Counted from the first letter of the stretch, positions 34,605 through 44,414 are shown. The stretch is DNA of 64,000 nt from Aeromicrobium tamlense (GCF_013408555.1 NZ_JACBZN010000001.1:1798001-1862000), one strand, 5' to 3'. Made by a program: numbers and translations. The notes: generated by a model not told the origin, from the letters alone.

Positions 34605-34622
34605 GCAGGGGAGCTCCCCTGC
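34605..34622 (-). promoter_or_regulatory. Perfect palindrome in the pnp leader
   Basis: GCAGGGGAGCTCCCCTGC, an 18-bp perfect palindrome located 14 bases upstream of the pnp ATG and touching the ribosome site AGAAGGGA. In RNA it could fold into a hairpin that hides or presents the site, or it may bind a dimeric protein. In E. coli, pnp is autoregulated through leader cleavage by RNase III; whether this palindrome plays a similar part is inference. Confidence 0.5.
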
Positions 34623-34789
34623 TCGTCGGGACGAGGACGGCTGCGCCGGAGCGGTCCGCATACAGGACCCGGGCCGGTGCCGGTCTTCGATCGAGGCCCG
34701 CGGCGCCCGAGGCTCCGAGGGCCACTACCGAGGACCGAGCAGTCGCCGGCCTCGTCGTGGGTTCTTCTTCAGTTGTGGTGCATGCGGAA

Positions 34790-34821
34790 CGGGCGGCCAT
34801 CCCCGTAGGGATGACCGCCCG
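34790..34821 (-). terminator. Terminator of rpsO
   Basis: An inverted repeat CGGGCGGCCATCCC (34790-34803) / GGGATGACCGCCCG (34808-34821), 13 of 14 positions complementary with one G-T wobble, beginning 6 bases past the rpsO stop. No T-tract. Confidence 0.75.
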
Positions 34822-34826
34822 CGTCC

Positions 34827-35117
34827 TCAGCGGCGCAGACCGAGACGCTCGATGAGCGAGCGGTAGCGCTCGATGTCGTTGTTCTGCAGGTAGTTCAGCA
34901 GGCGGCGACGCTGGCCGACCAGCAGGAGCAGGCCACGACGGCTGTGGTGGTCGTGCTTGTGCTCCTTGAGGTGCTCGGTCAGGTGCGAGATGCGGCCCGT
35001 GAGCAGCGCGATCTGGACCTCGGGGGATCCGGTGTCGCCCTCAGCGGTCGCGTACTCGGCGATGATGTCCTGCTTCGACATGTTTGCCACCGTGGGGGCA
35101 GCGGTCTTCTTCGACAC
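34827..35117 (-). CDS. rpsO: 30S ribosomal protein S15
   Basis: A 96-residue S15 that binds 16S rRNA helices 20-22. The core [36 protein letters not shown] and [12 protein letters not shown] are textbook. I start at GTG 35117 because AAGGAG stands four bases upstream, while the internal ATG at 35081 lacks a ribosome site. This gives an N-terminal extension ([11 protein letters not shown]) relative to the usual 88-89 residues. It lies between ribF and pnp, the common actinobacterial order. Confidence 0.95.
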   Translation of the reverse strand: MSKKTAAPTVANMSKQDIIAEYATAEGDTGSPEVQIALLTGRISHLTEHLKEHKHDHHSRRGLLLLVGQRRRLLNYLQNNDIERYRSLIERLGLRR

Positions 35118-35246
35118 GTTTCTCCTTGGAGTGTCCGTTGCACGGCGCGCCCGGGCCTGTTCACCGGGGCACTCTCTGTCCGTGGCCGTTCGACGGCAAC
35201 CATCAGGGTACCAGCGCGGGCACGACGGGTGCCAATCGCCACACGG

Positions 35247-36197
35247 TCAGGAGCGCAGGGCCACGCGGGCGTCCGCGACGTCGCGGTGCATCTGCTCCAC
35301 GAGCGCCTCGAGCGTCGTGTACGCCACCATCTCGCGCAGCCGCGCGACGAATTCCACGCGCACGCGCGAGCCGTAGAGGTCGAGGTCCTCGCGGTCGAGC
35401 ACGTAGGTCTCCACGCGGCGTCCGCGGACCCCCTCGAAGGTGGGGTTGGTGCCGACCGAGGTGGCGCCGGGCAGGCGCGTGCCGTCGGGCAGCAGCAGTC
35501 GCGTGGCGTAGACGCCGTCCGGCGGGACCGCGTAGGTGTCGTCGACCGGCACGTTGGCCGTGGGGAACCCCAGCTCGCGACCGCGGCGGTCTCCCTCGAC
35601 GACGACCCCTTCGACCTCGTGCGGGCGGCCCAGCAGCACCGTGGCCTGCTCGACGTCACCCGCGGCGACGGCGGCGCGCACGCGCGTGGACGAGAAGGCC
35701 TCGGCGTCGCCCGCCAGGGCGGACTCCTGCGCGGTGAAGCCGTGGGCGCGCCCGGACTCCGCGAGCGACTCGATCGAGCCGGAGGCCCGGCTGCCGTAGC
35801 GGAAGCCCTCCCCCACGACGACCGCCCGGGCGTGGCACTGGTCGAGCACGACGGCCCGCACGAACTCGTCGGGCGACCAGGCGGCCATCTCCCGTGAGAA
35901 GTCCAGGACGCGCACGTGGTCGGCGCCGTGCTCGTGCAGCAGCTCGATCCGGCGCTCCAGGGTGGTCAGCCGGGCCGGCGCGCGGTCGGGCGCGAAGATC
36001 GCGACCGGGTGCGGGTCGAACGTGATGGCGAGGGTGGCGACCTCGCCGGCGACCGCGCGCGTGGCGGCCAGCAGGGCCTGGTGTCCGCGGTGCACGCCGT
36101 CGAAGTTGCCGATCGTCACGGCCGTCGGCTCGGACACCGAGGTGTCGGGAGCTCCCTCGACCGCCTTCCAGATCGCCACGGCGTCACTTTGCCACAT
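35247..36197 (-). CDS. ribF: Bifunctional riboflavin kinase / FAD synthetase
   Basis: A protein of 310-316 residues that makes FMN and FAD. The FAD synthetase domain has VTIGNFDGVHRGHQALL and the middle VGEGFRYGSRASG; the riboflavin kinase domain has PDGVYATRLLLPDG, GATSVGTNPTFEG and the catalytic Glu region VRVEFVARLREM. Start is uncertain: ATG 36197 or GTG 36179, neither with a strong ribosome site. It is upstream of rpsO in the typical truB-ribF-rpsO region, but here truB is about 11 kb away. Confidence 0.93.
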   Translation of the reverse strand: MWQSDAVAIWKAVEGAPDTSVSEPTAVTIGNFDGVHRGHQALLAATRAVAGEVATLAITFDPHPVAIFAPDRAPARLTTLERRIELLHEHGADHVRVLDFSREMAAWSPDEFVRAVVLDQCHARAVVVGEGFRYGSRASGSIESLAESGRAHGFTAQESALAGDAEAFSSTRVRAAVAAGDVEQATVLLGRPHEVEGVVVEGDRRGRELGFPTANVPVDDTYAVPPDGVYATRLLLPDGTRLPGATSVGTNPTFEGVRGRRVETYVLDREDLDLYGSRVRVEFVARLREMVAYTTLEALVEQMHRDVADARVALRS

Positions 36198-36212
36198 GGC
36201 GCCCCGGCGTTC

Positions 36213-37097
36213 TCAGGCAGCGAGCCTCAGCGCGGCGATCGAGTCGTCGGTGCACGTGTCCCAGAAGCCGCCCACCACGTCCTGCACCTGCCCGAAGGAC
36301 GACGCCGCGAACAGCACCTCCTGGTAGTGCGTGATGTCGTAGTCGGTGGTGCCCATGTCGGCCAGGTCGAGCGGCCGGATCGTCATCTGGCGGAACTCCT
36401 CGATCTCGCCGGGGCTCGACAGGATGCCCGCGCCGTACGCCTTCAGCCCGTCGGTCTCGTGCACGACGCCGAACTCGAGCGTGAACCAGAAGACCTTGCT
36501 GACGAACTCGAGCGCCTCGTCGGACTCCACCCGTCGAGCGGCGGCGCCGGCGGCCTCGTAGAGGTCGGTGAAGCGGCGGTCGGCGAGCGTGTTGCCGTGG
36601 CCCACGACCTCGTGCAGCACGTCGGGCTCGGGCGTGTAGAGCGGGACCGAGTGGTGCCGCACGTACTGCGTCGCCCAGAACCTCTTGTCGGCCAGTGCGC
36701 CGTAGAAGTCGCGCAGCGGCACCAGGCCGGCCGCGGGCTGGTACGCGAAGCCGGTCAGCGGCGCGAGGGCCTCCGACAGCTCGTGCAGCTGCGGCACGTG
36801 GTCCTCGGGCAGGCCGAACGCCTCCTTGCCGTCCAGGTACTCACGGCACGCGTAGGTGCGGTGCTTCGCGTGCAGGTCCGCGCAGACCACGCGCCACACC
36901 TCGTGCTCCTCGTCGGTGTAGTCGATGAGCGGCGCCGGATCGCCGGGCTGCCACTGCGCGGCGGCGGTGGCGATGCGGTCGCGCCGCTCCCGGTAGACCG
37001 GGTCGTCGAGGCCGGGGTGGCCCTCCCCCAGCTCCACGGACACGCTGCCGTCGCCCTTCTTGACGACGGGTGCGAAGTACTGCCCTTCCTCGAACAT
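36213..37097 (-). CDS. phhA: Phenylalanine 4-monooxygenase
   Basis: A 294-residue iron- and pterin-dependent aromatic amino acid hydroxylase converting phenylalanine to tyrosine. Iron ligands are His162 and His167 in VLHEVVGHGN and Glu208 in FWFTLEFGV. Length is like other single-domain bacterial enzymes. I begin at ATG 37097, preceded by GGGGAGGAG. It is the last gene of the run hpd-hmgA-unknown-fahA-phhA, 20 bases after fahA, so phenylalanine can be fed into the homogentisate pathway. No pterin carbinolamine dehydratase is in the window. Confidence 0.94.
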   Translation of the reverse strand: MFEEGQYFAPVVKKGDGSVSVELGEGHPGLDDPVYRERRDRIATAAAQWQPGDPAPLIDYTDEEHEVWRVVCADLHAKHRTYACREYLDGKEAFGLPEDHVPQLHELSEALAPLTGFAYQPAAGLVPLRDFYGALADKRFWATQYVRHHSVPLYTPEPDVLHEVVGHGNTLADRRFTDLYEAAGAAARRVESDEALEFVSKVFWFTLEFGVVHETDGLKAYGAGILSSPGEIEEFRQMTIRPLDLADMGTTDYDITHYQEVLFAASSFGQVQDVVGGFWDTCTDDSIAALRLAA

Positions 37098-37117
37098 CTC
37101 GCTCCTCCCCGTGGCCG

Positions 37118-38266
37118 TCAGGCCACGATCCCCTCGACCTCGCCCAGCGGCAGGGTTCGGCCGTCGTGTGTGCGGGCCACCGCAGCGATGACGACGCGGT
37201 CGCCGTCGCGCAGGAAGCCGCGCTCGGAGCCGTCGTCGAGCCGCAGCGGCTCGGTCCCGTTCCAGGTCAGCTCGAGCAGCGAGCCCACCTGGTCGCGCTC
37301 GGGTCCGCTCACCGTGCCCGAGGCGAACAGGTCGCCCGGGCGCAGCGACGCGCCGTTCACGGTCAGGTGCGCCAGCATCTGCGCCGGCGTCCAGCCCATC
37401 GTCCGGAACGGTGGTCGCGCCACGACCGTCCCGTTGACGGCGACCTCGAGCTCGAGGTCCAGTCCGTGTCCCGCCGGCAGCAGGTAGTCCTGAAGGTCCG
37501 CCTCGGGCCGTGGTGGATCGATCCGCGCGTCCGCGAGCGCCTCCCAGGGCACGATCCACGCAGAGACCGACGTCGCGAACGACTTGCCCAGGAACGGGCC
37601 GAGCGGCACGTACTCCCACGCCTGGATGTCGCGCGCCGACCAGTCGTTGACGAGGCAGACGCCGAACAGGTGGTCCTCGGCGCGGCCGATCGGCACCGAC
37701 TCGCCCAGGGCCGTGCCGGTGCCGACGACGAAGCCGACCTCGGCCTCGATGTCGAGCCTCGCGCTCGGCCCGAACGAGATCGTGCCGGCCGCGGACCGCA
37801 CCTGGCCCGAGGGCCTCCGGACGGGCGTGCCCGAGACGACGACCGTGCCCGCGCGGCCGTGGTAGCCGATCGGCAGGTGGTTCCAGTTCGGCGTCAGCGG
37901 CTCGCCGTCGGGACGGAAGATCCGGCCGACGTTCGTCGCGTGGTGGCGCGAGGCGTAGAAGTCCACGTAGTCGGCCACGGTGAAGGGCAGGCGGAGCTCG
38001 ACGCCCGACGCGTCGCGCACCTCCGGGGAGCCCGAGACGTGCTCGAGGAGGGCGGTCCGGACGACCGACCACGTCTCGCGGTCGGTCGCCAGCAGCGCGT
38101 CGAGGGTGCCGGCGGCGAACAGGGGGGCCAGGTCCGGCAGCAGCGCCGGGGCGAGCCCGGTCAGGTCCAGCACGCCCTCGCCGACGCCCACGCCCACCCG
38201 CGGTCCGTCGAGATCGTCGGCGGTGAAGCTGCAGTACGGCAGCGTCGTCGTCCCGAAGTCCGTCAT
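37118..38266 (-). CDS. fahA: Fumarylacetoacetase
   Basis: A 382-residue hydrolase that cleaves fumarylacetoacetate to fumarate and acetoacetate, the last step of tyrosine breakdown. The N-terminal SH3-like domain ends near residue 115; the catalytic domain has DYVDFYASRHHATNVGRIFR, IEAEVGFVVGTGTALGE and NDWSARDIQAWEYVPLGPFL with Ca/Mg ligands in conserved Asp and Glu. Length is slightly shorter than the animal enzyme (about 420). Its ATG overlaps the upstream unknown gene (ATGA), and it is followed by phhA. Confidence 0.95.
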   Translation of the reverse strand: MTDFGTTTLPYCSFTADDLDGPRVGVGVGEGVLDLTGLAPALLPDLAPLFAAGTLDALLATDRETWSVVRTALLEHVSGSPEVRDASGVELRLPFTVADYVDFYASRHHATNVGRIFRPDGEPLTPNWNHLPIGYHGRAGTVVVSGTPVRRPSGQVRSAAGTISFGPSARLDIEAEVGFVVGTGTALGESVPIGRAEDHLFGVCLVNDWSARDIQAWEYVPLGPFLGKSFATSVSAWIVPWEALADARIDPPRPEADLQDYLLPAGHGLDLELEVAVNGTVVARPPFRTMGWTPAQMLAHLTVNGASLRPGDLFASGTVSGPERDQVGSLLELTWNGTEPLRLDDGSERGFLRDGDRVVIAAVARTHDGRTLPLGEVEGIVA

Positions 38267-38964
38267 CGCAGCAGGCCCAGCGCGCGCAGGTGGCCGAGCG
38301 GCTCGTCGATGCTGCACGTGCCCACCGAGCGGAACAGCCGGCGCGCCTCGCCCAGTGACTCGAGGTCGAGGTCGTCCGCCGCCGCCGTGAGCAGCGGGAC
38401 GGGGTCCTGGCCACGATGCGCCGCGACGACCGCCGCCATGACGTTGACGAAGCCGTGGGCGCCGTCGTGCGCGATCGCCGCGTGCAGGCCGGCCGTCAGC
38501 TTGAACGGCCGGCCGTGCTCGACGCAGTGGACGATCGCGGTCCCGAGCTCCTCCGGGGTCGGCACGTACGCGCCCCCGCAGCGCAGCTTCAGCACCGCCC
38601 CCGGAGGAACACGGAACCCCGCTCCCCAGGGCATCTCGACCGCGATCTGGTGCACCGGCAGGTCGGGCAGGAGGTGGATCGGTCCGCGCACCTCGGCCGC
38701 GACCGGCTCGACGGGCGTGCCCATCAGCGCGCGGAGCGCCGGTGCGAGCTCCTCCGCGGTGCCCACCACCGAGACGCGCACCGGACGGACCGCCGCGTCG
38801 AGAAGCGCTGGCAGGCGTGGGACGTCGCACACGAGCGGTCCCACGTGCACGCCGTCCCCGGCTCCGGCGCGCGCCAGGTGGTCCTTGACCGCGACGTCCA
38901 CGGGCGCGTCGCCCGGCGGGAAGATCGCGGCGTCGTCGAAGAACGCGTCGAACGCCGCCGTCAC
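38263..38964 (-). CDS. Conserved unknown protein in the homogentisate operon
   Basis: A 233-residue soluble protein, no signal or membrane segments. Visible blocks are FDDAAIFPPGDAPV at the start, AVLKLRCGGAYVPTPEELG, GRPFKLTAGLHAAIAHDGAH and GFVNVMAAVVAAHRGQ. The alternation of strands and the central Lys-Lys/His-rich loops suggest an alpha/beta barrel-like enzyme, but I cannot name a family. It is inserted between hmgA and fahA with overlaps on both sides (GTGA and ATGA), so it is surely translated with them. The pathway otherwise lacks a maleylacetoacetate isomerase here; this protein may supply that step or another accessory one (inference). Confidence 0.75.
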   Translation of the reverse strand: MTAAFDAFFDDAAIFPPGDAPVDVAVKDHLARAGAGDGVHVGPLVCDVPRLPALLDAAVRPVRVSVVGTAEELAPALRALMGTPVEPVAAEVRGPIHLLPDLPVHQIAVEMPWGAGFRVPPGAVLKLRCGGAYVPTPEELGTAIVHCVEHGRPFKLTAGLHAAIAHDGAHGFVNVMAAVVAAHRGQDPVPLLTAAADDLDLESLGEARRLFRSVGTCSIDEPLGHLRALGLLR

Positions 38965-40139
38965 GAGCGCCCCCACGACAGGTGGTAGACGCCGTCGTCC
39001 ACCGCGCGGCCGCCCTCGCCCAGTTCGAGCGGTCGGAACGTGTCGACCATGACGGCCAGCTCGTCGAAGGACTCGGCACCCAGGCTCGCCTCGATCGCCG
39101 AGGGCTGCGGGCCGTGCGAGTGCCCGCCCGGGTGCACCGAGATCGAGCCCTTGCCGATGCCCGAGCCCTTGCGCGCCTCGTAGTCGCCGTCGACGTAGAA
39201 CATGATCTCGTCGGAGTCGACGTTCGAGTGGTAGTACGGCACCGGGATCGCCAGCGGGTGGTAGTCGACCTTGCGCGGCACGAAGTTGCAGATGACGAAG
39301 TTGTTCCCCTCGAACACCTGGTGCACCGGCGGCGGCTGGTGGACACGGCCGGTGATCGGCTCGAAGTCGGCGACGTTGAACGCGTAGGGGTACAGGCAGC
39401 CGTCCCACCCGACGACGTCGAACGGGTGCCGGGGCACGACGTGCACCGACCCCGAGAGCCCGCCCGGGCCCGAGCCACGGTGCTTCACGTAGACCTCGAC
39501 GTCGGTCTCGTCGCGCACCTCCGGCTGGCCGGGTCCACGCAGGTCGCGCTCGCAGTAGGGCGCGTGCTCCAGCAGCTGGCCGTAGCGCGAGAGGTAGCGC
39601 TTCGGCGGACCGATGTGGCTGTTCGCCTCGATGCAGTAGGCGCGGACGGGGCCGTCGGGCACCCAGCGGTGCGTCGTCGCGCGCGGCACCAGCAGGTAGT
39701 CGCCCGGCCCGAACGCGAGGTGCCCGAACACGGTCTCGAGCACGCCGCTGCCGGCCTCGACGAAGACGCACTCGTCCCCCGTGGCGTTGCGGTAGAGCGG
39801 TGAGGCCTCGGCGCCCACCGCGTACGAGATCCGCACGTCGCCGTTGCCCAGCACGAGCCGCCGGCCGCGCACGAGGTCGCGCTCGGCGTCGGTGAACAGG
39901 TCGTGCAGCTTGAGGTGCCGCGGGAGCAGGGGCTCGTTCGGCGTCGTCGCCTGGTCGGGCAGCTGCCACGTGCGCGCCTCGACGATCGCCGAGGGCACGC
40001 CCACGTGGTAGAGCAGGGAGGAGTCCGAGCTGAAGCCCTCCTCCCCCATCAGCTCCTCGCGGTAGAGCGAGCCGTCGGGCGCCCGGTGCTGGGTGTGGCG
40101 CTTCGGCGGGACCAGCCCCGCGCTGCGGTAGTGGGCCAT
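38961..40139 (-). CDS. hmgA: Homogentisate 1,2-dioxygenase
   Basis: A 392-residue iron-dependent ring-cleaving enzyme that turns homogentisate into maleylacetoacetate. The cupin core shows FGHLAFGPGDYLLVPRATTHRW-type strands (GPGDYLLVPRATTHRWV), EANSHIGPPKRYLSRYGQLL, PVHQVFEGNNFVICNFVPR and YHSNVDSDEIMFYVDG, with His and Glu iron ligands in the last segments. Length is a little shorter than the 430-residue Pseudomonas enzyme, as in other actinobacteria. It begins 11 bases from the hpd stop and ends in a GTGA overlap. Confidence 0.94.
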   Translation of the reverse strand: MAHYRSAGLVPPKRHTQHRAPDGSLYREELMGEEGFSSDSSLLYHVGVPSAIVEARTWQLPDQATTPNEPLLPRHLKLHDLFTDAERDLVRGRRLVLGNGDVRISYAVGAEASPLYRNATGDECVFVEAGSGVLETVFGHLAFGPGDYLLVPRATTHRWVPDGPVRAYCIEANSHIGPPKRYLSRYGQLLEHAPYCERDLRGPGQPEVRDETDVEVYVKHRGSGPGGLSGSVHVVPRHPFDVVGWDGCLYPYAFNVADFEPITGRVHQPPPVHQVFEGNNFVICNFVPRKVDYHPLAIPVPYYHSNVDSDEIMFYVDGDYEARKGSGIGKGSISVHPGGHSHGPQPSAIEASLGAESFDELAVMVDTFRPLELGEGGRAVDDGVYHLSWGRS

Positions 40140-40150
40140 GTCCGACCGTC

Positions 40151-41455
<1,305 letters not shown>

Positions 41456-41468
41456 CTAGGCTCAGGTC

Positions 41469-41960
41469 ATGTTGGACCGATTGGACGTCGCCCTGATCGA
41501 CGCGATGCACACCCACCCCCGTGTCGGCGACCTCGAGCTGTCGCGCCTCCTCGGCGTCGCCCGAGCGACCGTGCAGTCCCGGCTGCGCAAGATGGAGGAG
41601 GCCGGCGTCATCACCGGCTACGCGCCCGACATCGACCTCGCCGCCGCCGGCCACCCCGTGCAGGCCTTCGTGACCCTGCAGATCGTGCAGGGCTCGATCG
41701 CCGACGTCACCGAGGAGCTCGAGTCGCTGCCCAACGTGCTGGAGGCGTTCATCACCAGCGGCGACGCCGACATCGTCTGCAAGATCGCCGCCACCTCGCA
41801 CGAGGACCTCAAGGACACGCTGCTGCACATCAGCGGCTCGGGCTCCGTGGCCCGCACCAGCAGCGTGATCGTGCTGTCCGAGCTGGTGCCCGCCCGCGTG
41901 CTGCCGATGCTGCGCAAGGGTGCCGTCGATCCGCCGCCGCGCGCGCCGGCGTTCCGGTGA
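41469..41960 (+). CDS. Lrp/AsnC family transcriptional regulator
   Basis: A 163-residue regulator: N-terminal helix-turn-helix (VGDLELSRLLGVARATVQSR) followed by LRKMEEAGVITGYAPDIDL and a RAM ligand-binding domain (HPVQAFVTLQIVQGSIADV). Lrp-type proteins commonly control neighbouring amino acid catabolic genes in response to the amino acid. It is divergent from hpd with a 118-base shared intergenic region, so it is a good candidate regulator of the tyrosine operon. I could not define its binding site by eye. Confidence 0.88.
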   Translation: MLDRLDVALIDAMHTHPRVGDLELSRLLGVARATVQSRLRKMEEAGVITGYAPDIDLAAAGHPVQAFVTLQIVQGSIADVTEELESLPNVLEAFITSGDADIVCKIAATSHEDLKDTLLHISGSGSVARTSSVIVLSELVPARVLPMLRKGAVDPPPRAPAFR

Positions 41961-41973
41961 GCGGGCACGGACT

Positions 41974-41989
41974 CTCATCGAGACCTCAT
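41974..41989 (+). promoter_or_regulatory. Two 11-bp-spaced CTCAT direct repeats (candidate response-regulator site A)
   Basis: CTCAT at 41974 and again at 41985, on the same face of the helix, in the 62-base gap upstream of the Asp-rich protein gene and the two-component genes. The 11-bp spacing is what winged-helix OmpR/PhoB-type regulators bind as tandem half-sites. A related triple repeat is upstream of the divergent kinase operon (45761-45787), in the same orientation relative to its gene. Confidence 0.5.
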
Positions 41990-42022
41990 TCGCATCGGCG
42001 CCGGAACCGCGAGAATGGGAGC

Positions 42023-42343
42023 ATGTCCCCCCGCTCCATGCTCGTCGCCGGCCTGCTCGGCGCCGTCGTCCTCGTCCTCGGGGGCGTGCTCGTCGGCCGG
42101 CTGAGCCCGGCGCAGGGATCCGACGGCACGGTCGAGCCGGTCGTCATCGACCCCTCCGCCGTGAGCGAGACCGTCGACCCGACGCCCACGCCCAGCCCGA
42201 CCCCCAGCCCCACGCCGACCACCGCGACGCCGACGCAGCCCGAGCCCAGCCAGGTGAAGCCCTCGCCGCGCCGGGTGGACGACGACGATGATGATGACGA
42301 CGATGACCTCGACGACCGTGACGACCCCGATGACGACGACTGA
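42023..42343 (+). CDS. Membrane-anchored Pro/Thr-rich protein with polyaspartate tail
   Basis: A 106-residue protein: an N-terminal hydrophobic anchor (MLVAGLLGAVVLVLGGVLVG), a short extracellular-looking stretch, a Pro/Thr-rich linker (PTPTPSPTPSPTPTTATPTQ), a basic patch (KPSPRR) and a C-terminal run of Asp with few interruptions (about 17 Asp in the last 22 residues). I do not recognise a family. It is 21 bases upstream of the histidine kinase and probably co-transcribed, so it may sit near the sensor, and the acidic tail could bind divalent cations or a basic partner. The GAC/GAT repeat is in frame and clearly coding. ATG 42023 follows an ATGGGAGC ribosome-site-like stretch. Confidence 0.75.
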   Translation: MSPRSMLVAGLLGAVVLVLGGVLVGRLSPAQGSDGTVEPVVIDPSAVSETVDPTPTPSPTPSPTPTTATPTQPEPSQVKPSPRRVDDDDDDDDDDLDDRDDPDDDD

Positions 42344-42364
42344 GTCGCGCCGGCGGAGCCGGGC

Positions 42365-43747
42365 GTGGTGAGGCCGGGCCGGCCCTCGTTCTCCGTCCGC
42401 AGTCGCCTGATCGCCGCGATCGGGCTGCTCGTCGGAGCCGCGCTGCTGGCCGCCGGCGTCTCGATGTGGGTCGTGGAGTCGCGCCGGATCGACCAGAGCA
42501 TCGACGCCGCCATCAGCCAGGAGTTCGCCGAGTTCCGCACGGCGTTCGCCACCGAGCCGACCGTCGGGGCCGACGCGCGGCTGTCGGAGTTCCTGGCACG
42601 CACGCTGCCCGACGACGGCGAGATCGTCTGGATGTTCCCCACGACGGGTGGCCCGTCGTACATCGGCGACGCCGACCGCAACCTGCTCGACTCGCCCCGG
42701 TTCTCCGCGCTCGTCGAGGACCTGCGCGCGACGGGCGGCCTGCGCGACTTCACCGCGGGTGGCGAGCGCTACCGGGTGGGTGTGCTGCCGGTGCAGCAGG
42801 GTGATGCCGCCGCGGCGCTCGTCGTGACCCGCGACCGGACCGAGGCCACGGAGCAGCTCAACGACCTGCTCATCACGTACGCGCTCGTCGGCCTGCTCGC
42901 GCTCGTGGTGGTGCTGGCCGCGTCGTCCTGGCTCGCCGGACGCCTGCTGCAGCCCCTCAGCCGGCTGCGCGACACGGCCCGCGACATCAGCGCGGGCTCC
43001 CTGGACGAACGGCTCGAGGTCACCGGACACGACGACCTCACGGACCTCCAAGTCACCTTCAACGACATGCTCGACCGGCTGGAGGCCGCCTTCTCCACCC
43101 AGAGGCAGATGCTCGACGACGCCGGCCACGAGCTGCGCACGCCACTGACCGTCCTGCGCGGCCACATCGAGCTCATGGACCCGGACGACCCGGCCGAGGT
43201 CGACGAGACGAAGGCGCTGCTGCTCGACGAGATCGACCGCATGTCGCGCCTCGTGGACGAGCTGCTCGTGCTGGCCAAGGCACGACGTCCCGACTTCATC
43301 CGGCTCGAGCCGGTCGACCTCCAGACCTTGGGCGAGGGCGTCGCCGCCCGCTCACGAGCGCTCGCCGACCGGGACTGGCGCACCGATCTGTCCGCGGTGG
43401 GCGAGGCCATGCTCGACGGCCAGCGCATCACGCAGGCGCTGCTCCAGTTCGCCGACAACGCCGTGCGGCACACGCAGGACGGCGACACGATCACGATCGG
43501 CTCCGGCGCGACCTCGAGCTCGATCGAGCTCTGGGTGGCCGACACGGGCCCCGGCGTGCCGACCGAGCTGCGCGACGAGATCTTCGACCGCTTCACCACC
43601 ACCGGCTCGCACGACGGCTTCGGCCTCGGCCTGTCGATCGTGAGCGCGATCGCCGAGGCGCACGGCGGCACGGTCGTCCTCGACGATCCGCCCACCGGCT
43701 CGGGGGCCGTGTTCCGGCTGCGCCTGCCGAGGGTGCAGGATCGGTGA
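42365..43747 (+). CDS. Sensor histidine kinase
   Basis: A 460-residue transmembrane sensor. TM1 at about 14-37, an extracellular sensor of about 130 residues, TM2 at about 169-192, HAMP, then the dimerisation domain with phospho-acceptor His255 in DDAGHELRTPLTV. The ATP domain has N-box FADNAVRHTQDG, G1 VADTGPGVP, F-box FDRFTT and G2 GFGLGLSIV. The first codons are GTGGTG, so the start may be 42365 or 42368. The cognate response regulator starts two bases after its stop. Its signal is unknown; the sensor lacks a recognisable known domain. Confidence 0.93.
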   Translation: MVRPGRPSFSVRSRLIAAIGLLVGAALLAAGVSMWVVESRRIDQSIDAAISQEFAEFRTAFATEPTVGADARLSEFLARTLPDDGEIVWMFPTTGGPSYIGDADRNLLDSPRFSALVEDLRATGGLRDFTAGGERYRVGVLPVQQGDAAAALVVTRDRTEATEQLNDLLITYALVGLLALVVVLAASSWLAGRLLQPLSRLRDTARDISAGSLDERLEVTGHDDLTDLQVTFNDMLDRLEAAFSTQRQMLDDAGHELRTPLTVLRGHIELMDPDDPAEVDETKALLLDEIDRMSRLVDELLVLAKARRPDFIRLEPVDLQTLGEGVAARSRALADRDWRTDLSAVGEAMLDGQRITQALLQFADNAVRHTQDGDTITIGSGATSSSIELWVADTGPGVPTELRDEIFDRFTTTGSHDGFGLGLSIVSAIAEAHGGTVVLDDPPTGSGAVFRLRLPRVQDR

Positions 43748-43748
43748 C

Positions 43749-44408
43749 ATGAGCCGGATCCTGGTGGTCGAGGACGAGGAGCGCATCGCCTCCTTCGTCG
43801 CCAAGGGCCTGCGCTCCGAGGGCTTCACGCCCACCGTCGTCGCCGACGGGATCACGGGGCTCGACTACGCGCTCAGCGGCGAGTTCGACCTCATCGTGCT
43901 CGACATCGGCCTGCCCGGCATGGACGGCTACACGGTCCTGCGGCGGCTGCGCGAGGAGCGCTCGACGCTCCCGGTCATCGTCCTCACGGCGCGCGACTCC
44001 GTCACCGACACGGTCGCGGCGCTCGAAGGCGGCGCGGCCGACTACATGAGCAAGCCGTTCCGCTTCGCCGAGCTGGTCGCGCGGGTGCGCCTGCGGCTGC
44101 GCACCACCACCGAGACGGTCGTGAGCGAGGACCTGTCGGCCGGAGACGTGCGACTCGACGTCCGCAGCCGACGCGCGTTCGTCGGCGACCGCGAGGTCGA
44201 TCTGTCGGCCCGCGAGTTCGCCCTCGCCGAGGTGCTGCTGCGCCACCGCGGCCAGGCCCTGTCGCGCGAGCAGCTGCTCTCGCACGTGTGGGGGTACGAC
44301 TTCGACCCGGGCTCGAACATCGTCGACGTCTACGTCGGGTACCTGCGCAAGAAGCTCGGCCCGGAGCTCGTCACCACGGTGCGTGGCGTCGGCTACCGGG
44401 CCGGCTGA
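43749..44408 (+). CDS. OmpR-family response regulator
   Basis: A 219-residue regulator. Receiver domain: acidic pocket VVEDEE, phospho-acceptor Asp52 in LIVLDIGLPG, switch Thr80 (VIVLTARDS) and Lys102 (MSKPFRF). Winged-helix domain: VDLSAREFALAEVLLRHRGQ, SREQLLSHVWGYDFDPGSNI and VDVYVGYLRKKLG. It follows the kinase by one base. Direct repeats with 11-bp spacing upstream of this operon and of the facing operon are its likely binding sites. Confidence 0.95.
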   Translation: MSRILVVEDEERIASFVAKGLRSEGFTPTVVADGITGLDYALSGEFDLIVLDIGLPGMDGYTVLRRLREERSTLPVIVLTARDSVTDTVAALEGGAADYMSKPFRFAELVARVRLRLRTTTETVVSEDLSAGDVRLDVRSRRAFVGDREVDLSAREFALAEVLLRHRGQALSREQLLSHVWGYDFDPGSNIVDVYVGYLRKKLGPELVTTVRGVGYRAG

Positions 44409-44414
44409 GCGCGC

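Noticed and set aside
32560..34855. A 764-codon plus-strand frame opposite pnp
   Set aside because: Antisense to PNPase, with shadow-type composition and no recognisable domain.
42282..42339. GAC/GAT microsatellite-like run as a non-coding repeat
   Set aside because: It is in frame with the Asp-rich protein and is explained as coding for the polyaspartate tail; it has synonymous variation (GAC, GAT) rather than a pure repeat.
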